DNA of 64,000 nucleotides. Source: Stenogyne calaminthoides (Eukaryota; Streptophyta; Magnoliopsida; Lamiales; Lamiaceae). Location: assembly GCA_037126765.1 (NCBI GenBank), contig JBBCBC010000025.1:18408175-18472174 (forward strand). Reading direction: 5' to 3'. This document shows positions 31,118-44,071 of the stretch, one piece after another. The translations under genes were made by a program, and so were the position numbers. The notes under the pieces were generated by a model. It did no database searches and had not been told where the DNA came from. It worked only from the letters and a program-made list of their open reading frames with translations. The number at the start of each line of letters is the position of its first letter. Position 1 is the stretch's first letter.

Positions 31118-32689
31118 TGTTGGGAAATTTAGAGTTTTGATGAAAGTTCTAAAACACATGTAATAGGACCAGTCAAACCTGTTAGCTGACTGATGTTTTT
31201 ATTACTAGTTATAAGATTACCAGTTGATAATTATTGTATAGAACAACTGATGTAGAAGAGAGGTCACATATTGAGAGGGAATCTCAATATGTATAGGTCA
31301 GATCTAAAGTTCAAAAGAACAACTGATATCCGACAGGCCAGAAGGCAAGAGAAGAATAGAAGATCAGATTGATCTGATAAAGTCAGATATATCAGCTGAA
31401 GTCATGAAGCTCAAATTCAGAAGACTTGAAGATCAGATGACTTTCAGAAGATCAGACCAGAAGACCGACATCAGTCGAGTCTGCTAGTTGAAGCTAAGAC
31501 AATTGGCACCAGAAGACTCTATCAGGTAGACTGATCAGGTCAGCTCACCAGGTGAAAACTGATATTTCACCAAATCATACGACGATGATCTGAACAAGAA
31601 GAATGTCAACCTTAGTTGGTAGAACAACACTGAAAAGTGCTTCTGTTAACCAATAAGAACAAGACACGTATGATCGGAGCCGGCAATTACGGGATTTGGT
31701 GTTGCTTTGTCAAACGGCTATAAAAGACACTATTCACGCTTTCGGCCATGTCGTTCCTGAAGCACGTCACATCAATCCTGCAAGTCTACCAAATATAGCC
31801 GGAAATTCAAATTGCTCTCCAACAGCTCTTTGATTTCGAGGTCTATAAATATGGGATTGCTCTTCAGAGTGAAGACACGAAAAGAATACGGAAACTATCA
31901 AGAAGCTCAAGCTATAATCAAATTTCCGCACGAAGAACACAAACTTGAAGATTATTTTCTAAGTGTTCATCCCATAAGTTCTTAGCTCAGAAATCTTTTC
32001 ATCTAGCTGATAGGCTACTCAAAAACTAGGAAAGATTTCAAAGTTGGAACAAAAACAATCTTACCAAAACCCAAAGTTAGGTTAAGTTGTTTAGCAAGAT
32101 TTCAGACTAGGGTTTCTAGTTCTGATTTTTGGGATCGGTTGAGTGAGAACTCTTTAAAAATCTGTTGGTGTACTGTGTTGGACTAACACAATAATCTAAG
32201 TCCAGTCGGTTAAGTTGGTTTAGTTGGTGCCCCTTGTGATAGGGAAGAGTGGACGTAGGACTGGTTGTCCGAACCACTATAAATCTTGTGTGCTTTTACC
32301 TGCTTTGATTAACTGTTTTACACAATCGCACACAACTTAATTAAAGCCGCATACATATTCTAAGTTAAGATCAGCTAGCACCAAGCTTCTGATCTGATCA
32401 GTTTGACACTTTAGTCAACTGGTTGAAAGACTGCCTTTGGAATCAGATTTGTTAAAACTGGTTTTTCACACGGGTAAACATTAGCTTCCGCACAATCAGT
32501 TAAACTGATAGATACCGAACTGATCTGCCTTCAGGCGATTAGTAAGATAGATATCAGTCCAAACTGATTCACTTGCACTCTGATCAGGCTAACTGCTATC
32601 ACACCTGATCTGCACGAAAAAGTTTTCAGAAGTCTATTCACCCCTCCCCTCTAGACTTCTGCCCTCACGAAACCCGTTCGGGACCTACA
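31118..32689 (+). repeat. 3' LTR of element B, about 1.6 kb
   Basis: The LTR starts TGTTGGGAAATTTAG after the polypurine tract and ends CGGGACCTACA at 32689. A TATA-like box (TCTATAAATATGG) lies at about 31842-31853. GATCAG-type motifs are frequent. A GAAGAGTGGACGTAGGACTGG segment near 32245 recalls the GTCCACTC segment of the A and E LTRs, which supports a common origin. Confidence 0.85.
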
Positions 32690-33371
32690 GGGCTTATCCC
32701 AATCAATCACGCAAACCAAATGGGGCAGTTAAAGTAAACTAGCATATAAAATATAAGGCAAGCTTCTTGAGATTTCTAACCGCCTTATAGTCTGCTTAGT
32801 TTGGAAACCTTTCACATTCAATGATTTTCCAATATTCATTAATATAGAATTATTAATTGTTATATTATTATAATATTATTTTAGCTTTGCAAATAACAAG
32901 AGAAATGGTATATGTGTACGTATACATTTTCAGGTAGGTGTATTTACATATGAAACTAAGCACATAAGTTTCAATAATGATCTATTATTTATTGATTTAC
33001 TCCATTAGTTACTTAATCCTAATTATTTTAAATATCATCTTTAAATTTTAATTTATATAGGAGACTCACTTAGATTCTAACAAAACCCTATAACAAATTA
33101 TAATAGGGTTTTCTCCTCACTAAACATGTAATAACATGATAATTATTCAATATTTAAAAATAATTTAAACACAAGATGAAATAATATAAACTCACACCTA
33201 ACACATAAATAACATGAAAATCATATAAAATGCACGCAATGCATGAAATATATTGGTCAATGAGTAGTGAGAAGCTTGGGTATCACACCAGGCCCGAGTG
33301 CTTCTGAACTCACTCGTCTCAGATCCGCCACAGTCGGGTGCGTAGATCTGTTTCGCCGCTTCGCAGCGTCA
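32690..33371. other. AT-rich flank of element B, no gene seen
   Basis: This stretch of about 680 bases is mainly A/T with short inverted TATTATAATAT runs near 32860. Nothing else is supported. Confidence 0.6.
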
Positions 33372-33487
33372 ATGGCAACAGCAGTTCACAACTTCGATGG
33401 CGACGGCGGTTCGCCACTTCGATGGCGGCGGCGGTTCGTCGCTTCGATGGCGACGACAGTTCGCAACTTCGATGGCGACGACGGCTT
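33372..33487. repeat. 25-bp GC-rich minisatellite
   Basis: About 4.5 units of ATGGCGACGGCGGTTCG... (25 bp each) lie in tandem. Short ORFs on both strands are by-products of the repeat. A G/A-rich stretch follows at 33540-33690 in which a block of about 50 bp (GGGGGAAGAGAGATGAAAAG...) is duplicated. Confidence 0.75.
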
Positions 33488-33859
33488 TGTGGTGGTGATG
33501 GTGGCGGCATCGGCGACGTGCATGTGGTGATGGTGTGCAGATGGTGGTGATTTGGGGGAAGAGAGATGAAAAGAGAGGGAGAAGAGAGAGAAATTGATTT
33601 GGGGGGGGGGAGAGATGACGGGGGGAAGAGAGATGAAAAGAGAGAGAGAGAAGAGATAGAAACTGATTTGGGGAAAGAGAAATGAATGATGGAATTTGGG
33701 AGGGCTGAATTTGAGTGAGAGAGTATTTGATGAGGGGTAGAATGGGTTTTAACTAGAGAGTAGTTTAATAAAAAACTTGGACCTAAGAGTACTTATTTCA
33801 ATAATCTTTTTATTACTGTTGCTTTAAATATAATGAACATTAAATATTTATTGCATAAC

Positions 33860-35297
33860 TGTTCATAAGTACTTTACATTGTAGATAATGTGGTGTGTAG
33901 AAGATTATAAAAGTTCACATTATCAGTTCCTTGTATATAAGTACAATTATTTCACAACTTAGATGAAATTGAACAATTCATTAGTAGAAGTTGATGAGTA
34001 ATGCTCGGATTTATTTGTCTTGACCAAGAGGTTACGCTAGTACATTATGATGTGCTGAAGAGGACCTACAGAGAGGAAATTCTTCAAGTCTAACTTAGAA
34101 GATGAAGAATTAGACTTCAGTGGTTGTTAATTTCTTAATCTCTGTCACTTGAATGGGATTGTATATGATTAATAATTATTGCTTTGATTTATTATGGGTA
34201 GAGAATCAAAGAGATTCAATACTTTGTATTTTGGGCAATATTATTAGTTATAGGGCATATCACCAAGATTTAATATAGAGAATCGTGTACTTTGAGAGTC
34301 TTGTTGATTTTGTCCCCTTGGTGGGCTCAGAAGGTTTATCATATCAAATCTCGCAGGTGGATTAATTTCCGGTATGATAACAATGTTTAGTTGTCCTTAT
34401 TCCAAGGAAAAAAATATTAATTAATTAAAGCATTCAGTAGTTTAAATTAATTAATAAACAATAAATCTTAAACACGGAAAATAATGACCGGGAGACATAT
34501 TTCGTAATATGGGTTAGGATGGATAATTCAATATTAATTCTATAGTGGAATTAATTAATATTAATGGGTTGGAAAAATATTAAGGCTCAATATTGATTTT
34601 TGGGCTCATTGGGAGGTCCAATCTTAATTCTCCTAAAGGCCCCTCAAGTAGCTCAATATAAGTCCAATAACTAAAGGTGATTAAAATAAAAGAATTAATT
34701 GTTGCAAGAAATAAAGGAGAGAGAAAATATTTGGAAAATATAATTACATAATTATATAAATATTTTTGGCCCCCCTTATAAGAAAAGAAAATTGGGAAAA
34801 AGATTTTGTGGAAATAAATTATGGAAGGAAGATTATATTTCTTGAAGAATAAAATCTTCCCCTAATTACACATCTTTGATCACATAATTTTCGAAAATTT
34901 GTACAGTGAAGAAGGAGAGAGAAATTTCATGGAAAAGATATATATGGAGAATATATATGGAAAGAAGATACATATTAATGTATTCGGTAATTAATAAGGG
35001 GGTGAAAATTTGATGTGAGAGAGTATTTGATGAAAATTTCGAACCCTTCTTGTATAAATAAGGGGATGATTTTTTCAGCCCCATTATTCTTGAGAAGGTA
35101 ATTTTCGAAATACACAAAAGTGTGCAACAAGAAAATTAATTCTTCCTTGAGTGTTAGATTGTTTGTGAGATTTTCCACCGGATCTATAAGCTAGGACTTG
35201 GGGAATACTTGTGAAGGTTTTTGGGTTGAATCAATATTGTTGTTACTTCTGCTCAAAGGTGTCTCTCCAATTCATAGGTAAAAACATAATCCCTTAG
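33860..35297 (+). repeat. Probable LTR-like region of unknown family
   Basis: No ORF with a domain is found. The sequence has an LTR-like layout: promoter-like TGTATAAATAAGGGG at about 35051, then a C/T-containing leader with GTGTGCAACAAG and CTCTCCAATTCATAGG. Clear TG...CA ends and internal primer or purine sites were not found, so the assignment is tentative. Confidence 0.35.
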
Positions 35298-35430
35298 GCT
35301 GCTTTTGTTTTGGGATTTAAGTGTGCAGAGCAAGTCAAGGTTTTAGAATCCATGGTGGTTTTAGAATCCTTGATGAATAGTAAATGTATGTGTTTGTTTT
35401 AAGATTTGAGTAGGATGAGATTTAACTTTA
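35298..35430. mobile_element. Tourist-like MITE fragment
   Basis: GGCTGCTTTTGTTTTGGGAT to TTTAACTTTATGTC resembles the first 140 bases of the intact MITE at 60806-61156 (GTTTGTTT...GAATAGTAAA...GTGTTTGTTTT...GATGAGATTT). TTA precedes it. The rest is missing, because an LTR begins at its right edge. Confidence 0.65.
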
Positions 35431-36137
35431 TGTCTGTTGTGTGCATATCGCGCGAGGTGTGCCCGAGCCCACATATCAACAAGCTACCCGACTTGGAGGA
35501 ACCTATTAATTTCCTAAGTATAACACCTCGGGATCGCAACGCGAGATACCAGCAGGCGGTCTCATCTACCGCGAGCTCGATAGAGGTTAGCTGATCCCAA
35601 TATCAGTGCATTAACTACGATGGGACTTGTGTCAAGAACGAAGTACATAAGATCTTTCCTAAACCATGCTTGAATCATAGACGAATCGGCGAAAGACGAC
35701 TTTGATTGACCGCTCAGAATACTTAAACAGCTAATTCCCTGTAAATTTGGGAATTGTCTAGATCGACGTACAAACGAAGTCTGCAAGACCGCCAAACCTT
35801 GGGCGACCTCCCGCGAGCTCCAAAGACAAATAGAATAAGATCTTTATCATTTAATGTTTTGCAGGCCAACTTTTGGCCCATTGTACTTGTAAATCGGGAG
35901 AGTGAGCTTCACTCTCCCCCACACTATAAATAGGGCTCATTTATGACCCAAGAAACTAGAGAATTGAATGCCATGCCAAACCTCTTGCCAATTTATTTCT
36001 CAAACATAAGTTCAAGAAATTCTCTAACTCTCAATCATATGCAATAAATACTACATATACTTCTTAATTACTTGTTTGTGTTACTAGAATCATTAGCCAC
36101 ATCAAAATCTCTTAACCCGATATTTTAGTATACAACA
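35431..36137 (+). repeat. Tat/Ogre-type Ty3 LTR, about 0.7 kb
   Basis: The segment starts near TGTCTGTTGTGTGC and ends ...TATACAACA. It is followed by TTGGCGC, the start of the primer-binding site seen after LTRs of the plant Tat group. A TATA-like box (ACTATAAATAGGGC) lies at about 35922-35935. No internal coding region follows, because a Sirevirus LTR start begins at 36164. It is thus a 5' LTR with only a trace of its interior, or a truncated element. Confidence 0.65.
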
Positions 36138-36163
36138 ATTGGCGCTTGAAGGAGGATACTCTT

Positions 36164-36390
36164 TGTTAGGAGATGAATTTAATAAAGATTTTGATTAGAT
36201 CCCAAAACCCCTGAGTATGACATACATCAGGACATCTTTGTAGTATAGGATCAGGTTTCAATAGATATTAAGACTCAGGATTATCTGCACTCTGTATAGT
36301 ATGCAGATATAGATTAGGGAGAAATAGGTATGTTTTGATTTTGCCTGAAGAACTCAGATGTTCCTGAGTAGCTCAGAAGATTCCTGAAGA
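36164..36390 (+). repeat. Sirevirus LTR start, 230-base fragment
   Basis: TGTTAGGAGATGAATTTAAT and the following CCCAAAACCCCTGAGTATGA match the start of the A and E LTRs. The match ends directly at the first satellite unit. Confidence 0.8.
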
Positions 36391-38772
36391 TACTACCCAC
36401 ACATATTATCTGGTGGGAAAAACGATTACAACATCAGACAAGGGTTGCGATAGAGAAAAATATTATAATATTATCCGTTGGTAAAGTTTTAGAGGGACGG
36501 CAAAGCTGTTAGACATGTAGATAACTTCAATACGTTTCCGAAACGGTATTATAATAGGAAAACAGACACCCGAGTCAAAAGTTATGGCCAAAACAGTTTT
36601 CACCATCCAATGGCGAAAACCACAATCGCAGTTTCCAGATCCTACATTCGACATCGCTCATCCTTGCGATCAAAATTACAACAAGAACAAGCAAAACCCT
36701 ACTACAGTGATCTATGAAAACAAACGCCTATACTACCCACACATATTATCTGGTGGAAAAAACGACTACAACATCACACTAGGGTTGCGATAGAGAAAAA
36801 TATTATATTATTATCCGGTGGGACAGTTTTAGAGGGATGGCGAAGCTGTGAGACATGTAGATAACTTCAATACGTTTCCAAAATGGTACTATAATAGGAA
36901 AACAGACACCCGAGTCAAAAGTTATGGCCAAAATAGTTTTCACCATCCAATGGCGAAAACCCCAATCGCCGTTTCCAGATCCTCCATCCGACATCGCTCA
37001 TCCTTGCGATCAAAATTACAACAAGAACAAGCAAAACCCTACTACAGTGATCTATGAAAAAAAATGCCTATACTACCTACACATATTATCTTGTTGGAAA
37101 AATGATTACAACATCACACAAGGGTTGCGATAGAGAAAAATATTATAATATTATCCGGTGGGAAAGTTTTAGAGGGACTGCGAAGCTGTGAGACATGTAG
37201 ATAACTTCAAGACATTTCTGAAACGGTATTATAATAGGAAAACGGACACCCGAGTCAAAAGTTATGTCCAAAATAGATTTCACCATCCAATGGCCAAAAC
37301 CCCAATCGCCGTTTCCAGATCCTCCATCTGACATCGCTCATCCTTGAGATCAAAATTACAACAAGAACAAGAAAAATAGTACTACAGTGATCTATGAAAA
37401 AAATAAGGCCTATACTACCCACACATATTATCTGGTGGGAAAAACGATTACAACACCACACAAGGGTTGCGATAGAGTAAAATATTATAATATTATCTGG
37501 TGGGACAGTTTTATTGGGATGGTGAAGCTGTCAGACATGTAGATAACTTCAAGTGGTTTCCGAAACGGTATTATAATAGGAAAACAGACACCCGATTCAA
37601 AAGTTATGGCCAAAACAATTTTTACCATCCAATGGCCAAAACCCCAATCGCCGTTTCCAGATCCTCCATTTGACATCGCTCATCCTTGTGATCAAAATTA
37701 CAACAAGAACAAGCAAAACCCAACTACAGTGATCTATGAAAAAAAATGCATATACTACCCACACATACTATCTGGTGGGAAAAACGATTACACCATCACA
37801 CAATGGTTTCGATAGAGAAAAATATTATAATATTATCTGGTGGGACAATTTTAGAGCGATCGCGAAGCTGTGAGACATGTAGATAACTGAAAGACGTTTC
37901 CGAAATGGTATTACAATAGAAAAACGGATACCCGAGTCAAAAGTTATGGTCAAAATAGTTTTCACCATCTAATGGCCAAAACCCCAATCGCAGTTTCCAG
38001 TTCCTCCATTCGACATCGCTCATCCTTGCGATCAAAATTACAACAAGAACAAGCAAAACCCTACTACAGTGATCTATGAAAACAAACGCCTATACTACCC
38101 ATACATATTATCTGGTGGAAAAAACGATTACAACATCACACAAGGGTTGCGATAGAGAAAAATATTATACTATTATCCGGTGGGACAGTTTTAGAGGGAT
38201 GGCGAAGCTGTGAGACATGTAGATAACTTCAATACGTTTCCAAAATGGTATTATAATAGGAAAACAGACACCAGAGTCAAAAGTTATGGCCAAAACAGTT
38301 TTCATCATCCAATGGCCAAAACCCCAATCGCCGTTTCCAGATCCTCCATCCTACATCGCTCATCCTTGCGATCAAAATTACAGCAAGAAAAAGCAAAACC
38401 CTACTATAGTGATCTATAAAAAAAACTCATATACTACCCACACATATTATCTGGTGGGAAAAACGATTACAACATCACACAAGGGTTGCGATAGAGAAAA
38501 TATTATAATATTATCTGGTGGGACAGTTTTAGAGGAACGGCAAAGTTGAGAGAGATGTAAATAACTTCAAGAGGTTTCCGAAACGGTATTATAATAGGAA
38601 AACGGACACCCGAGTAAAAAGTTAGGCCAAAATAGTTTTCATTATCCAATGGTCAAAACCCCAATCGCCGTTTCCAGATCCTCCATCCGACATCGCTCAT
38701 CCTTCCGATCAAAATTACAACAAAAACAAGCAAAACCCTACTACAGTGATCTATGAAAAAAAATGCCTATAT
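36391..38772. repeat. Satellite array, first block, 7 units of about 340 bp
   Basis: Units starting TACTACCCACACATATTATC recur about every 340 bases. Recognisable phases include ATGGCCAAAA at 36584, 36924, 37264, 37606, 37946 and 38286. The motif GACACCCGAGTCAAAAGTTATG resembles motifs of plant centromeric or pericentromeric satellites. Each unit gives a 60-70 codon ORF on both strands; these are by-products of the repeat and not genes. The unit length is near two nucleosome repeats. Confidence 0.92.
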
Positions 38773-40337
38773 TGTTGGAATTTAGAGGCACGTAATACAT
38801 GCGCAGCGAAATAAATAGTTCATCAACAACAAACACGTAATTACATAATTGAATACATATAAACATAAAGAGAAATCTTATAATAAATCGTACGCATATT
38901 TCTCTACTATGGTATCCACGTAATCCCCATTCACGAACTTGCACAGATTTGCCAGCGTTGAATCTGAGACGAAATTTGCTAGGAAAATTCCTATTATAGA
39001 TTTTATGGAGAAGTATGAATTAACGTTGTTTGTGGATTCCCAAGAGCTCATATATATAGGGAAGACCCAGCTTAAATCTTAAGCTAACCTGATTAGGAAA
39101 AAATATCCCTAATCTTATAAAATAAATCTCTAAGATTTATTTTCCATATATAAAATATCTACTGATTTAATTCTCATGCATATCAAATTTGTACGGATTT
39201 GATTCCATATATATTAAATTCTACAATAATATCCCATATATTATTATTGGGAATTCTTATTTAATTAAATCCAATTTAATTAAATATTAATAATAATTAA
39301 TTCTAAATTAATCTATTATTAATTAATTCTCCATAAATTAAATATTAAATCCAATTGAACATTTAATCAACCAACTATAATCCGTAAAAGGGAACTACTT
39401 GTTCTGTGACCCACAGACCCTCATATATCGAGCGATTAGTCAAACTAACGGTCTTAATTGAACCCTAGACAATAAATCAGACATTCTCAATATATGAGGT
39501 ACGTTGCAAGAAACGTGCAACTACCTGTAACTGAAACATGGGCTATTACGATTTCCTCCTTTCATTCACGAATACTCGATTAAGCCTTGAACATGATGAA
39601 GTGTCTATTCAAATAACTTAATCAATTTATCTCAAATCACTAATTGATCATGTATGTCACACTTAGCCACAAAGTCTAAATTGACGTGCAACGACCGATG
39701 ACTTTGATCCAATTATGATGAGAAGATGAATATTCTCTCTAAATCCACATTGAGGAATGAATCATATTCATGGCTCAACTACCACGCATATGTACTTCGT
39801 GATGAACCCAATCCAAGCCATATCTACCAATAGTTAGGGTGCAAGCGTCGGTCGTGGTCAAAGTTCATCATCCCACACATGTCGTGCGTATTGACCTCAA
39901 GTCAAAGGAATATCGCATCGCTCCCACTAACCGAGACACCCGTAGACACATATAGTGGAAATACATCAAACGGTTTCTCGGATGGGTACACCAATACCCT
40001 CTAAGGTATTTGTGCATCTATCATGAGATACCTAGTATCTCGTAGTAAGTGAGATCTTACTACACTCTCTAAGAGTATGATGCAGATCGCACACCAATCT
40101 CCATTGTATCATCAATATCCCATTCTTGATGATCCTTGATCGAGGCTATTTGAGAATCATGCTTAAGTCATCTGAGTTCTCACAACCTCAATGACAGGAA
40201 TCACTCATGGGAACACTTGCATGAATAAATTCAAACAATCAAACATAATATTCAAACAAGTGTATTGCCACACATTAATATTAAGTGAACTATAATATTA
40301 AATCAAACTGAATATCATCGAGAATTATGTCCTTTCA
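38773..40337 (-). repeat. Solo LTR inside the satellite
   Basis: About 1.56 kb of non-satellite DNA begins TGTTGGAATTTAGAGGC and ends ATGTCCTTTCA. On the minus strand it has LTR layout: a TATA-like box (CCCTATATATATGAGC) at about 39048-39062, then a leader ending CTGCGCATGTATTACG...CCAACA. No coding region is present. A 5-bp target duplication is not visible (TATAT left, ATAGA right), and the satellite phase differs on the two sides. Confidence 0.65.
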
Positions 40338-40351
40338 ATAGATTGTCTCTA

Positions 40352-42925
40352 GGACGTTTCCGAAACGGTATTATATTAGGAAAACGGACACCCGAGTCAA
40401 AAGTTATGGCCAAAACCATTTTTACCATCCAATGGTCAAAACCCCAATCGTCGTTTCTAGATCCTCCATCCGACATCGCTCATCCTTGCGATCAAAATTA
40501 CAACAAGAACAAGCAAAACCCTACTATAGTGATCTATGAAAAAAAACACCTATACTACCCACACATATTATCAGTTGGGAAAATGATTACAACATCACAC
40601 AAAGGTTGCAATAGAGAAAAATATTATAATATTATCTCTTGGGACAGTTTTAGAGGGACGGTAAAGCTACAAGACATGTAGATAACTTCAAGATGTTTCC
40701 GAAACGGTATTATAATAGGAAAACGGACACCCGAGTCAAAAGTTATGGCAAAAATAGTTTTCACCATCCAATGGCCAAAACTCCAATCGTCGTTTCCAGA
40801 TCCTCCATCTGACATCGCTCATCCTTGCGATCAAAATTACAACAAAAACAAGAAAAACCCTACTACAGTGATCTATGAAAATGCCTATACTAACCACACA
40901 TATTATCTGGTGGGAAAAACATTTACAACATCACACAAGGGTTGCGATAGAGAAAAATATTATAATATTATCTGGTGGGACAATTTTAGAGGGATGGCGA
41001 AGCTATGAGTCGTGTAGATAACTTCAAGACGTTTCCGAAACGGTATTATAATAGGAAAACGGACACCCGAGTCAAAAGTTATGGCCAAAATAGTTTTCAC
41101 CATCCAATGGCCAAAACCCCAATCGCCGTTTCCAAATCCTCCATCCGACATCGCTCATCCTTGCGATCAAAATTACAACAAAAACAAGCAAAACCCTACT
41201 ACAGTGATCTATGAAAAAAAATGCCTATACTACACACACATATTATCTGGTGGGAAAAACGATAACAACATCACACAAGGTTTACGATAGAGAAAAATAT
41301 TATAATATTTTCCAGTGGGACAGTTTTAGACGGACGGCGAAGCAGTGAGACATGTAGATAACTTCAAGTCGTTTCCAAAATGGTATTATGATAGGAAAAC
41401 GGACACCCGAGTTAAAAGTTACTGCTAAAACAATTTTCACCTTCCAATGACCAAAACCCCAATCGTCGTTTCCAGATCCTCAATCCGACATCGTTGATCC
41501 TTGCAATCAAAATTACAACTAGAACAAGCAAAACCCTACTACAGTGATCTATGAAAAAAAACACCTATACTACCCACACATATTATCTGGTTGGAAAAAT
41601 AATTACAACATCACACAAGGGTTGCGATAGAGAAAAATATTATAATATTATCCAGTGGGATAGTTTTAGAGGGATGGCAAAGCAGTGAGACACGTAGATA
41701 ACTTCAAGTCGTTTCTGAAATGGTATTATAATAGGAAAATGGACACCCGAGTTAAAAGTTATGGCCAAAATAGTTTTCACCATCCAATGGCCAAAACCCC
41801 AACCGTCGTTTCCAGATCCTCCATCCGACATCGCTCATCCTTGCGATCAAAATTACAATAAGAACGAGCAAAAGCCTACTACAGTGATCTATGAAAAAAA
41901 ATGCGTATACTACCCACACATATTATCTGGTGGGAAAAACGATTACAACATCACACAAGGGTTGCAATAGAGAAAAATATTATAATATTATCCAGTGAGA
42001 CAGTTTTAGAGGGACGACGAAGTTGTGGGACATGTAGATAACTTCAAGACATTTCGGAAATGGTATTATAATAGGAAAACGGACACCCGAGTCAAAAGTT
42101 ATGGCCAAAATAAATTTTCTCTATCCAATGGCAAAAACCCCAATCGCCGTTTCTAAATCCTCCATCCGACATCGCTCATCCTTTTGATCAAAAATTACAA
42201 CAAGAACAAGCAAAACCCTACTACAGTGATCTATGAAAAAAAATGTCTATACTACCCACACATATTATATGATGGGAAAAACGATTATAACATCACACAA
42301 GAGTTGCGATAGATAAAAATATTATATAATACTATCCAGTGGGACAGTTTTAGAGGGACAGAGAAGCTGTGAGACATGTAGATAACTTCAAGACGTTTCA
42401 GAAACGGTATAATAATAGGAAAACGGACACCAGAGTCAAAACTTATGGCTAAAATAGTTTTCACCATCCAATGTCAAAAACCCGAATCGCCATTTCCAGA
42501 TCCTCCATCCGACATCGCTCATCCTTGTGATCAAAATTACAACAAGAACAAGCAAAACCCTACTACAGTGATCTATGAAAAAAAAACGCCTATACTACCC
42601 ACACATATTATCTGGTGGGAAATGCGATTACAAAATCACACACTGGTTGCAATAGAGAAAATATTATAATATTATCTGGTGGGACAGTTTTAGAGGGACG
42701 ACGAAGCTGTGAGACATGTAGATAACTTCAAGATGTTTCCGAAACAGTATTATAATAGGAAAATAGACACCCGGGTCAAAAGTTATGGTCAAAATAGTTT
42801 TCACCATCCAATAGCCAAAACCCCAATCGCCATTTCCAGATCCTCCATTCGACATCGCTCATCATTGCGATCAAAATTACAACAAGAACAAGAAAAACCC
42901 TACTACAGTGATCTATGAAAAAAAA
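40352..42925. repeat. Satellite array, second block, about 7.5 units
   Basis: The block resumes at GACGTTTCCGAAACGG, about 140 bases into a unit, and continues with the period of about 340 bp (ATGGCCAAAA-type phases at 40405, 40745, 41081, 41761, 42103, 42445). It ends after CTATGAAAAAAAA at about 42925. Divergence between units is moderate; some have short indels. No functional ORF is inferred. Confidence 0.92.
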
Positions 42926-43472
42926 ATTCCATCTTCATACTCTTATCACAAAAGATAGAGTAATTGATTCGCATTTTCAAGTGTCAAATCCACCTATTGA
43001 TCTCATTGAGAATAATGCATCTCATGATTCCCTTGTTCCTACACATTATAAATTCTCCTTTTCTGCTTTAAATGTGACGCATAATGTTGGCCACATTCCA
43101 GCTCTTAAAACTACAACAGATCGTAAACTTTCAGAAGTTTCTCCTTTCCACAACAACAGGAGGAGAAGCTGCACAAGATGCTGCACCTGATGCAGAAGAT
43201 GTTGTACGTTGTTGAAATGAGAACAACCCTACTTGATGAAAGGGGGAGTTCTTCATCTATGGGGGAGTTTTTGAAATATTATTTTGAGGGGAGATGTTGA
43301 ATTTGGTTGGATTTGATATTGGTTTAACTTTCTATGCTTAATTGATTGGCTAATTTCTACACTTGTGTTGATAGTGAGGATCTATTTTTGGTTTGGATGT
43401 TTGCTATTTAGTATTACATATCTACCTTATTTGATATATATTGTTGCATCAGGTTGTTGTTGTAGAAAGGCC
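42926..43472 (+). other. Probable 3' region of a copia element (F)
   Basis: An ORF of about 90 codons (42915-43190) starts in the last satellite unit and has no domain. GAAAGGGGGAGTTCTTC and TGGGGGAGTTTTTG near 43235-43275 are extra purine tracts. The stretch leads to the polypurine tract at 43473, so it is the interior side of a 3' LTR. Its gene content is not recognisable. Confidence 0.4.
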
Positions 43473-44070
43473 AAATTGGGGGAGATTGTTGATGTTGTTT
43501 TTAATGTGATAAATAATGTGTGACAACATCAATAATTCGTCCTTTCTTTCACAACCAACATCTTGTGTTTCCATATGTTATTTCTCTTGTTGTGTTTTGC
43601 AGGAATATATTTAGAGAATATTCAGGAGAAAATATTGGATAATGGAAAACAGTTGGTTTAATAGTGGAAGGAAATTAAAAGCATGTGGGAAGTTATTGAC
43701 CATGTTTGAAGGAAGTTACATACTGGATAATGGATCCTATTTTATAGGATACATGGAGACTGCCACTTGGACGTGCACTAATGAAATATTTCGCACTTAG
43801 AGTGTCTCATTGTTTACAGATAACCAATAGGACTTTTGTGTCTTTACTAAGTCTATAGATTTTTCTATTGAGAGCTAGGATGTTGTCCAAAATGTTGTTC
43901 AACATTTCTGACAACATCAGAGTTCGTTTTTTCTCCGAACACTAACTTCTAATATTTTATGTTGTTCACAATGTTCTTGTATGCAGGTTGACGACTTAAA
44001 AATATGTTAAGTCAGGCGGTTGCAGATTAAACAAGAGTGAGGGTTGTGGAGAACATGGGTAGTTATCGAG
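43473..44070 (+). repeat. Polypurine tract and 3' LTR fragment of element F
   Basis: AAATTGGGGGAGAT (43473-43486) directly precedes TGTTGATGTTG (43487), a copia-type LTR start. The LTR carries many TGTTGT/ACAACA motifs (for example GTTGTTCAACATTTC near 43896) and CTTGTATGCAGG near 43976. It stops near 44070 where fragment C begins. It is truncated. Confidence 0.65.
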
Positions 44071-44071
44071 T

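Larger units (their letters stand above)
24640..32689 (+). mobile_element. Sirevirus-like copia element B, 3' half
   Basis: From the gap onward the plus strand holds the end of RT, RNase H, a spacer, a large 3' ORF, the polypurine tract and a 3' LTR. Gag, protease, integrase and the 5' LTR are missing or lie in the gap. The LTR is not the family of elements A and E, so B is a distinct Sirevirus-like family. That the pol piece and the LTR belong to one element is inferred from order and orientation. Confidence 0.75.

Noticed and set aside
36391..38772. CRISPR-like array
   Set aside because: Units are about 340 bp with no spacers, in plant DNA; this is a satellite.
36463..42918. Many 60-90 codon ORFs on both strands of the satellite
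   Set aside because: They recur once per unit on both strands and have no domain; they follow from the repeat and are not genes.
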